Below are positions 15,069 through 20,129 of a stretch of DNA of 20,129 nucleotides, in pieces (the first letter of the stretch is position 1; every line of letters begins with the position of its first letter). The stretch lies in contig DATFUZ010000057.1 of assembly GCA_035260545.1 (NCBI GenBank), positions 1 through 20,129 of the forward strand, in the 5' to 3' direction. Position numbers and translations under genes: made by a program. Source of the DNA: DATDDB01 sp035260545 (GTDB lineage: Bacteria > Pseudomonadota > Gammaproteobacteria > Burkholderiales > Gallionellaceae). The notes beneath the pieces were generated by a model. It was not told where the DNA came from and did not search any database. It saw nothing but the letters and a program-made list of their open reading frames with translations.

Positions 15069-15309
15069 CTGACGGAGGAAAGCGATGGGCAAGCCGGTGC
15101 GCGTCGGAGCAATAGTACTGGCCTCGCGCCATGATGGCCTCGCTCATCGGTAAATGGACGCCGCAATGCACACAGCGCACCATGTCTTCCGCTGGCGGCG
15201 GCACTTCCGGGCGGCCCGAAGAGCCGGCATTGCGGGGGATTGCGCGGGTAGGCCTGAGAAGCAAATAGACCGCTCCCGCAAGCGCCAGTATGAGTATGAT
15301 TCGGCTCAT
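15052..15309 (-). CDS. PP0621 family zinc-ribbon-like membrane protein
   Basis: This 85-aa protein has one N-terminal membrane helix (IILILALAGAVYLLL, residues 4-18), a Pro-rich linker, and a C-terminal Cys/His cluster (VRCVHCGVHLPMSEA, then YYCSDAHRLAHR) that could bind zinc. PP0621-type genes commonly sit immediately upstream of pilS in Gamma- and Betaproteobacteria, as here, where they overlap. Function is unknown. The frame is open to 15438, but only the ATG at 15309 gives the membrane-helix start; AAGGA lies about 11 bp upstream. Confidence 0.88.
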   Translation of the reverse strand: MSRIILILALAGAVYLLLRPTRAIPRNAGSSGRPEVPPPAEDMVRCVHCGVHLPMSEAIMARGQYYCSDAHRLAHRFPPSDGNAG

Positions 15310-15473
15310 CGGTCGGTACTGTCCTTGTTGAACGGCGCCCCGGCAGCGGGCGGGCGCCGCCGGAATTGTGCCACATTTAAGGGGTGGCTGGCGCCCCGAT
15401 TCCCTGCCCGCAGCGCAACCAAAGTTGCGGTTGCGCAAGTCCGGGGATTTCGATAGACTTGAAATGTTGTAGG

Positions 15474-15489
15474 TGGCACCGGTTTCGCA
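15474..15489 (+). promoter_or_regulatory. Candidate sigma54 (-24/-12) promoter
   Basis: TGGCACCGGTTTCGCA keeps the invariant GG (15475-15476), a 10-bp spacer and GC (15487-15488). It matches most of the TGGCAC-N5-TTGCA pattern, with mismatches after TGGCAC and at one T of TTGC. Transcription would start near 15500, 40 bp before the 58-codon gene. PilR, a sigma54 activator, is encoded close by. No paired upstream activator site is obvious. Confidence 0.55.
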
Positions 15490-15540
15490 GCCTTTTGATC
15501 CAAAAGGGAAAATAATTTACACCATAAAGGAGAGGACGTT

Positions 15541-15717
15541 ATGCCTATCGAGATGTGGGTCCCCGTCGGGATTTTCGTGATTATGAATATCGTTTTGTCG
15601 ACTGTCCTTGGCGGCACCGCTGTGAACCGCCTGGTTGAAGGTCAAAAGGCCGCCGGCAAGGAACTCGCAAGCACCGCCGCTTACGAGGCTCCTTTCGTCT
15701 CCGGCCAGAACAAGTAA
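15541..15717 (+). CDS. 58-aa single-helix membrane peptide
   Basis: A small gene starting ATG with AAGGAGAGG 6 bp upstream, among the best ribosome sites in the window. The product begins MPIEMWVPVGIFVIMNIVLS. Residues ~6-27 form one membrane helix, followed by a short, mildly charged tail (NRLVEGQKAAGKELAS) ending FVSGQNK. I do not recognise a family. Size and topology are like small accessory subunits of respiratory complexes (such as CcoQ or CydX), but that is analogy only. It is preceded by a sigma54-like promoter, followed by a strong terminator, and then by the CcoN-like gene, which suggests high, separate expression of the peptide. Confidence 0.8.
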   Translation: MPIEMWVPVGIFVIMNIVLSTVLGGTAVNRLVEGQKAAGKELASTAAYEAPFVSGQNK

Positions 15718-15735
15718 GGCGTTCTGCTGCTCCTT

Positions 15736-15767
15736 AAAGCACGGTCGCTCGCGACCGTGCTTTTATT
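15736..15767 (+). terminator. Strong rho-independent terminator
   Basis: AAAGCACGGTCGC (15736-15748) pairs perfectly with GCGACCGTGCTTT (15751-15763), followed by TTATTCTTT. It lies 18 bp after the small membrane peptide stop and 30 bp before the CcoN-like start. The downstream gene would need readthrough or its own promoter, which I cannot see in the gap. Confidence 0.9.
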
Positions 15768-15796
15768 CTTTCCGACTCTCCTCCCTGCGATCCGCG

Positions 15797-16330
15797 ATGC
15801 ACGCAAATACCGACGAACACGCGCACCTGGTCAAGTTTCTGCTGGTTTCCGCCATCTCCTTCTTCATCGGCGCCATTCACGGCATGCTGCAGGTGCTGCC
15901 GCCAATACGCGCCTGGCTTGATTCGATCGGCAGCCCCTATGGCGGGCCCGGCCACATGATTGATCCGCTGGCGCATGCCCACATGAACCTGGTGGGCGGC
16001 GTGGTGATCCTGGCCATGGGCACCTCCTACTACCTGCTGCCCATCTTCAGCAGACGTTCCGTCTATTCGTTGCTATTGATTGATCTTTCGCTGTGGTTTA
16101 CCGCGCTCGGCCAGCTCTATTTCTACATCACGCTGATCGTATTCGGCACACTGGAGGGGGAGGCGCTGCTGCACCACCCCGACGACATGCCGCACCTGCA
16201 GCATACCTACAAGTGGGTCATCGCCGGAGCCGGCATCGTGATGGCTATCGGATTTTCGATCTATCTGCTCAATATCGTATTGAGTCTGGTCAAGTCACCC
16301 AAGCAGCGCCCCTCCCAGCCGCGCGCCTGA
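15797..16330 (+). CDS. Short heme-copper oxidase subunit I (CcoN)-like membrane protein
   Basis: This 177-aa protein has four predicted membrane helices (about 11-34, 60-82, 88-118, 138-165). The stretch HAHMNLVGGVVILAMGTSYY, continuing LLPIFSRRSVYS, resembles the CcoN region that reads GHNAVGF...GMMYYFVP...RPVYS, including a conserved His. Full CcoN is about 470-500 aa, so this covers only a few helices and cannot carry both hemes and CuB. It may be a stand-alone member of the short CcoN-like (COG3278-type) proteins. Further His residues lie at 28 (helix 1), 53, and 126, 127, 133 and 136 (loop 3). No Shine-Dalgarno precedes the ATG. Neighbours are a small membrane peptide and, convergent, the ccoG cluster. 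Function unproven. Confidence 0.75.
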   Translation: MHANTDEHAHLVKFLLVSAISFFIGAIHGMLQVLPPIRAWLDSIGSPYGGPGHMIDPLAHAHMNLVGGVVILAMGTSYYLLPIFSRRSVYSLLLIDLSLWFTALGQLYFYITLIVFGTLEGEALLHHPDDMPHLQHTYKWVIAGAGIVMAIGFSIYLLNIVLSLVKSPKQRPSQPRA

Positions 16331-16337
16331 AGCGGTT

Positions 16338-16353
16338 GGCGCGGCTGCGCGCC
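16338..16353. other. GC-rich hairpin between convergent genes
   Basis: GGCGCG and CGCGCC form a 6-bp stem with a GCTG loop in the 40-bp gap between the CcoN-like gene and the convergent lipoprotein gene. There is no T-run on either strand, so it is at best a weak terminator. Confidence 0.25.
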
Positions 16354-16370
16354 CGCCGGCGGCAGGGAAT

Positions 16371-16778
16371 TCAGCGCGGCGCGAACGGAAAGTCCAGGAC
16401 GTCCGCCTTGCCGTTTGCCTCCAACTGAACCTCGAGCACCTTGTCGGTGGCGGGGTCGACCTTCACCGCACGCCGATAGACACCCATCTGCCCGTCCTGT
16501 ATGGCCTGCGTCCACGGGTCGTGTTCACTGGCGCGGAGCGAAACGATCATGTCGAAGCCGGGGCGACCGTGTTTGTCGGTGATGGTCACCAGGAATTCGT
16601 TCATACCCTCGCGCGGCGGATTGGGGCGGGACTCCACGATGACGTTCATACCATGCCACTGTTGCGGCTGGTATTCGATCGCCCCGCCACATCCGGAGAG
16701 CATGGCGCAGAAGAGCACGCACGCACCTGCAAGGCGGCCCGCCGACCGCCAAATCGGACTGCGGCAGGCATCATTCAT
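16371..16778 (-). CDS. FixH/YtkA-like lipoprotein
   Basis: This 135-aa protein has a signal peptide ending in a lipobox, LSGC with Cys30, so it should be anchored to the membrane and face the periplasm. The rest resembles the FixH/YtkA beta-sandwich: NEFLVTITDKHGRPG, GFDMIVSLRASEHDP, GQMGVYRRAVKV and VLEVQLEANGKADVLDFPF. FixH/CcoH proteins help assemble cbb3 oxidase, and YtkA-like domains occur in copper-handling proteins. The ATG at 16778 overlaps the stop of the upstream two-helix gene by 8 bp, so translation is coupled. Last gene of the ccoG run. True FixH has a transmembrane anchor instead of a lipid, so orthology is uncertain. Confidence 0.75.
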   Translation of the reverse strand: MNDACRSPIWRSAGRLAGACVLFCAMLSGCGGAIEYQPQQWHGMNVIVESRPNPPREGMNEFLVTITDKHGRPGFDMIVSLRASEHDPWTQAIQDGQMGVYRRAVKVDPATDKVLEVQLEANGKADVLDFPFAPR

Positions 16779-17175
16779 CCTTCTTGTCCTTGCTCTTGTC
16801 CGAGTCCAGACGGCCGCCGCTAGTCGAGCCATAGAGTTGCGTCATGAAGTAGACCAGCGCGCTCGCGGCGGCGATGTAGAAGAGAGCAAGAATGAAGCCC
16901 CAATTAAACCATGCCACGTGATGGCCGGGACGCTGCCCCCAGAACGGGAAGCTCAGCCCGATAGCCACGAGCAGCACCGTGACGATAATCGCCACGAACC
17001 AGTAGGGCACGTTTTTCTGCGACTCCGGAATGGTGTTCACCAGCTCCCAGTCCTCGAGGCCGCGCTTGGCGCGGCGTTCTTCGTCGGACGCATAGCCGAA
17101 GTGGTCGCCGGCTGTTTCACCCCACTGCGGCTGCACGGCGGACAGCGGCTTGGTCTCGTGTTTTTCTGTTTCCAT
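16771..17175 (-). CDS. Two-helix membrane protein of the ccoG cluster
   Basis: This 134-aa protein has a hydrophilic N-terminus containing EERRAKRGLEDWELVNTIPE, then two membrane helices (about residues 58-78, YWFVAIIVTVLLVAIGLSF, and 90-110, FNWGFILALFYIAAASALVYF), and a charged Lys/Asp tail. I cannot name a family. It starts 11 bp after ccoG, behind AGAGGCG, and overlaps the lipoprotein gene, so the three form one unit. It could fill the place of CcoH/CcoS-like assembly factors or be a subunit of the complex built by CcoG. Confidence 0.7.
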   Translation of the reverse strand: METEKHETKPLSAVQPQWGETAGDHFGYASDEERRAKRGLEDWELVNTIPESQKNVPYWFVAIIVTVLLVAIGLSFPFWGQRPGHHVAWFNWGFILALFYIAAASALVYFMTQLYGSTSGGRLDSDKSKDKKDE

Positions 17176-17186
17176 GGTGGTCGCCT

Positions 17187-18497
17187 CTATTCAGAAAAAT
17201 GTTGGATGCTGAAGTTGCCGGTCCAGCCGTCCATGGCTTTTACGGTGATCAGCACACGGTAGACGCCGTGCTTGAGCCCGCGGTCGATCGCGAGGCCGAC
17301 AGAGCCGCGGCCGGCCCCGGCCAGTGCAATCTTGTCCGCACTCAGGTGGTAGCTTCCCGGCGGCAAGCCGTGCACCTGGACGGTGAGTTCCGCAGGCCGG
17401 TAGACCTTGTTCGTGACGGCGATGCGATAGTCCTGGATGGTATGGCCTGGCTGCCTGTCTGCGTGACCGACCGCGAGGTGGTATGGCTGATAGGTCCACA
17501 AACCCCAGGCAAACATGGCGACGCCCAGCGCGGTGAAGGCGCTCGCCCATCTGGCGCGCGCAAAAAGCGAAACGGTGGCGGTGCGCAGCACCGATCCACG
17601 GCGAACACGCTCGCCCATCTCGAAGCGCAGCAGGCCGCCTGTGCCCTGCTTGGCGTGCAGGCGGTTGCAGGCGTCTACGCACTCACCACAGTTGATGCAA
17701 CTGTCGTAAATGTCGGTGTGGCGCGGGTCCAGCCCCACAAAGCAGGAGGTCACGCAGTAGTTGCACTTGGCGCATTCGTCGGAACGCGCCGCATCGTAGG
17801 CGATATGCAGAGTGTGCTTGGTTTTGAAGGTATGCTGCCAGACGCGGTAGATGCAGGCGAAGCGGCACCAGAAATGGCGAATAACCGCGATGTCGACGAA
17901 CATCACCAGCACGCCGACGGAATAGATCCAGTACAGCGAGGGCGCCAGGTTGGCGTCGTGCCGGAACGTCATGAAATGCCAGACCATTACCGGCGGGTAA
18001 AAATAGAACAGGGGGATGAGCGCAAAAAAGAGCGCGGCCAGCAGGCAGGCCACGCCGAGCAGCAGCCAGTTCACCAGTTTGTTCTTTGCCGCGGCCACCG
18101 TGGGCATCGCGCCGCTCATGCTGAGTTCGGCGCGCTTGCCCAGCAGTTTGTGGGTCATGTTGTTGGCCCATTCGGAGAGCGTGTTCTGGGGACAGGCCCA
18201 GCCGCAGAATACGGTGCCTGCGCCGGAATAGAGCAGCACGAGGGAGCTGGCCACAGTAACCCACATGCCGAACACCAGGAAGAAGTCGGAAAACCAGATC
18301 TGGTGGTCGAGCACGACGAAGGCGCCCGCCTCCGGATCGATGCGCAGCAGCCCGCTCACGGGAACAATCACCGCGAGCGCGACGACCAACACCTGGGAGA
18401 GGCGCCTTTTCCAGTGAAATGCCGACTTGCCGGGAGTCGCCGATACAACCTTGACGGGGATTCCGGCAAGGGCCGATTGCTTGGTTCCGGTGGACAT
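17187..18497 (-). CDS. ccoG: Cytochrome cbb3 oxidase accessory ferredoxin CcoG (FixG/RdxA)
   Basis: This 436-aa membrane protein carries two 4Fe-4S motifs: Cys242/245/248/252 (CAKCNYCVTSC) and Cys267/270/273/277 (CINCGECVDAC). Further signature motifs are FCGWACPQNTLSEW (98-110) and WCRFACIYRVWQ (210-221). Membrane helices lie near 33-52, 72-93, 143-165, 188-206 and 316-335, and the C-terminal ~100 residues form the Ig-like domain (YRIAVTNKVYRPAELTVQV). CcoG reduces Cu(II) to Cu(I) for cbb3 oxidase assembly. The frame is open to 18536, but the ATG at 18497 gives the usual MST-type start. No ccoNOP genes are in view; downstream are a two-helix protein and a FixH-like lipoprotein. Confidence 0.92.
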   Translation of the reverse strand: MSTGTKQSALAGIPVKVVSATPGKSAFHWKRRLSQVLVVALAVIVPVSGLLRIDPEAGAFVVLDHQIWFSDFFLVFGMWVTVASSLVLLYSGAGTVFCGWACPQNTLSEWANNMTHKLLGKRAELSMSGAMPTVAAAKNKLVNWLLLGVACLLAALFFALIPLFYFYPPVMVWHFMTFRHDANLAPSLYWIYSVGVLVMFVDIAVIRHFWCRFACIYRVWQHTFKTKHTLHIAYDAARSDECAKCNYCVTSCFVGLDPRHTDIYDSCINCGECVDACNRLHAKQGTGGLLRFEMGERVRRGSVLRTATVSLFARARWASAFTALGVAMFAWGLWTYQPYHLAVGHADRQPGHTIQDYRIAVTNKVYRPAELTVQVHGLPPGSYHLSADKIALAGAGRGSVGLAIDRGLKHGVYRVLITVKAMDGWTGNFSIQHFSE

Positions 18498-18606
18498 GGT
18501 GTATCCGTTGTTGCCTGAAACTATTGAAAAACGCACATAGCGGCAGGAATCTCTGGAAACGGGGTCAACGCGAGCCCGCTAGGCAGATTAACGGTGCTAT
18601 GTACCC

Positions 18607-20129
18607 TCATGGTACCCCAATTTCGCCCCCCTGTCGCGCCTCCCGGTCCAGCGGGCTGATGGCCAGGAGCCGGGCGCGGGTGGCTGCGGCGCCCGCATCA
18701 TGCCGTTCCAGCTGCAGGTGCCACAGGGCGCGCAACGCGCCTACGTGACGCGGGTTAAGCCTGAGGATGCGCTGCAGAAACTCCTGTTCACTGACGCCTT
18801 GCTGACGGGCAAAGGCCAGGGCACCCATCATGCTGTCCGCCAGCGCATAGGATACCCAGCGGTCCTGGGGATTGCCCTGATACGCGAGACGAAGCAGGCG
18901 ATCGGCATCCATGCTGCTGCCCTCGAGGTCGGCAACCCAGCTGCGCACCATGAGCTCGGTTGCACCGTATGCGCGTCCGAATGACTCCCCGTCGGCGGGC
19001 GGGACGCCCAGCAGGGTGGCCGCCGTTTCGATGTCGGGCCGGACCCGCAGCAGCACGCGCAGGGTGGAGGCGACATCCACTGCGCCGGCGTAGCGCGCGC
19101 GCGGCAGGCGGAATTCGATGACCGGACGCCATTCATCCTGCACCGGACCGGCGCTGTCGGGAATGGGGCCCCAGTAGCGGCCTAGCCACGTCCAGTCCCC
19201 CTCGCCCGCGGTGGCGGCGTCGCGCTGGGCGGGACTCAGGCGCTGCAAGGTGGCGGCGAGACCCGCTGCGCCGGCGAATTTTCCGCGCGGGCCGACCAGG
19301 GCCAGGTGCATGCCGTCGAGGAAAATCTGCGCATCGGGAAAGGCGCGCCTGAAAGTGCGCAGGATGACGCCCAGCGATCCGGGGTCGAACTGATTGATCG
19401 CCAGCCATTGCACGAACAGGCCGTTATCGGTGAGGCGGGCGCGCGCACGCTGAAATTCCTGCAGCGATAACAAGGCGCTGACACCGGCCAGGTCGGGATG
19501 GAACAAGTCGCCGACGATGACATCGTACTTTTCGTTGGTGGCTGCGAGAAAGCGGCGTGCATCGTCGCGGATCACGCGCGCGTGGCGCGTGGCATCATGG
19601 TTGGCGGGCGCAAACCAGGTGCCCGCGGCATTGATGGCACCCTGGGAGAGTTCCACGGCAGTGCGGTTCAGATCCGGGAAAGGCAGTGAACCGGCGAGGG
19701 AGATGCCGGTGCCCAGGCCCAGGAAGAGGACTTTGTGCGGCGCGCCCTGCAACAGCAGCGGCAGGCGCGCCTGATTGGCCTGGACGAACACCGCGGTGAG
19801 TTCGGTGGAAGCATCCATTTTCTGCAGGTCGGTGAGCAGCAGGCGCTGGCCGTCCGCCTGCTCGACGACATGGGTGATGGAAATCGCGTCCTCATAGACA
19901 TACAGGTTGCGGCTGCCGGCCTGTATCTGGGGCAACAGCGCGCTCACGGGCGGCAGGGTGGCGACAGGCCACGCGGCCGCGGCAAGTACGGGCACAGCCA
20001 GCCAGGCGGCCGGGGCGCGGCTCCACAACAGGCCGAGGACCAGCAGCGCCATGCCTGCGGCGACGATGGCGCCGGCGCTGCCAATGCAGGGGATCAGGAC
20101 GAGCCCGGTGAACACCGCGCCGAGCGCAG
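18607..20129 (-). CDS. Membrane-anchored spermidine-synthase-like protein (5' end cut off)
   Basis: At least 507 codons; the frame runs off the window end, so the N-terminus is missing. The visible start is hydrophobic (membrane helices in the first ~55 residues). A Rossmann methyltransferase/spermidine synthase domain follows: VLFLGLGTGISL (motif I, visible residues ~129-140), VELSQGAINAA, RDDARRFL, and YDVIVGDLFHPDL where polyamine synthases have an Asp-containing motif. The last ~100 residues look like TPR-type helical repeats. This is the build of the fused membrane/spermidine-synthase-like proteins common in proteobacteria. The aminopropyltransfer residues are not clearly conserved, so polyamine synthesis is doubtful. 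It ends 109 bp before ccoG, on the same strand. Confidence 0.82.
   Translation of the reverse strand, partial: ALGAVFTGLVLIPCIGSAGAIVAAGMALLVLGLLWSRAPAAWLAVPVLAAAAWPVATLPPVSALLPQIQAGSRNLYVYEDAISITHVVEQADGQRLLLTDLQKMDASTELTAVFVQANQARLPLLLQGAPHKVLFLGLGTGISLAGSLPFPDLNRTAVELSQGAINAAGTWFAPANHDATRHARVIRDDARRFLAATNEKYDVIVGDLFHPDLAGVSALLSLQEFQRARARLTDNGLFVQWLAINQFDPGSLGVILRTFRRAFPDAQIFLDGMHLALVGPRGKFAGAAGLAATLQRLSPAQRDAATAGEGDWTWLGRYWGPIPDSAGPVQDEWRPVIEFRLPRARYAGAVDVASTLRVLLRVRPDIETAATLLGVPPADGESFGRAYGATELMVRSWVADLEGSSMDADRLLRLAYQGNPQDRWVSYALADSMMGALAFARQQGVSEQEFLQRILRLNPRHVGALRALWHLQLERHDAGAAATRARLLAISPLDREARQGGEIGVP

Noticed and set aside
13260..15134. 624-codon plus-strand open frame opposite pilS and pilR
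   Set aside because: Antisense shadow of two clear genes whose domains are intact on the minus strand.
18498..18606. Promoter or FNR site upstream of ccoG
   Set aside because: A TTGACC is present on the minus strand but no -10 lies at a proper distance, and no TTGAT-N4-ATCAA palindrome is seen.

Overview
This window looks like a betaproteobacterial chromosome, probably order Nitrosomonadales. I infer that from the moderate-to-high GC, the PP0621-pilS-pilR-ampD gene order, a Pseudomonas-type two-cone NrdA and a lysine/alanine-tailed HU protein. No marker gene fixes the genus. Almost every gene reads on the minus strand; the exceptions are two small membrane-protein genes near 15.5-16.3 kb.

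Bases 1-6100 are accessory. Eight minus-strand genes, mostly small and unrecognised, lie in short runs: a NADAR-domain protein plus a hypothetical, a tyrosine-phosphatase-like protein plus a hypothetical, a three-gene run containing a DUF7003-like protein of 525 aa, and a lone hypothetical. The first three runs are each followed on their 3' side by a copy of a diverged non-coding repeat with regularly spaced GCGGAC modules. A different inverted repeat (GAATTAAAGGGGC arms) lies at 5.5 kb. The layout is cassette-like, but I see no recombinase and no recognisable attC site.

Bases 6100-11500 hold the class Ia ribonucleotide reductase genes nrdA and nrdB, led by a sigma70-type promoter and a perfect 18-bp NrdR-box palindrome, and followed by an HU-family gene with its own promoter. 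Beyond HU lies a frameshifted second copy of the last ~165 bp of nrdB, and then a strong terminator. This points to a past duplication or insertion at the 3' end of the nrd operon.

Bases 11521-15309 are a tightly overlapping set: PP0621 family protein, PilS sensor kinase, PilR sigma54 activator and AmpD amidase. Divergent from it is a 58-codon membrane peptide gene with a candidate sigma54 promoter, a strong Shine-Dalgarno and a near-perfect terminator. A short four-helix protein resembling part of cbb3 oxidase subunit I (CcoN) follows.

Bases 16371-18497 carry, convergently, the cbb3 oxidase assembly ferredoxin CcoG, a two-helix membrane protein and a FixH/YtkA-like lipoprotein. Together with the CcoN-like piece and the 58-aa peptide they suggest an atypical respiratory or copper/heme module with no full oxidase in view. 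The window ends inside a membrane-anchored spermidine-synthase-like protein.
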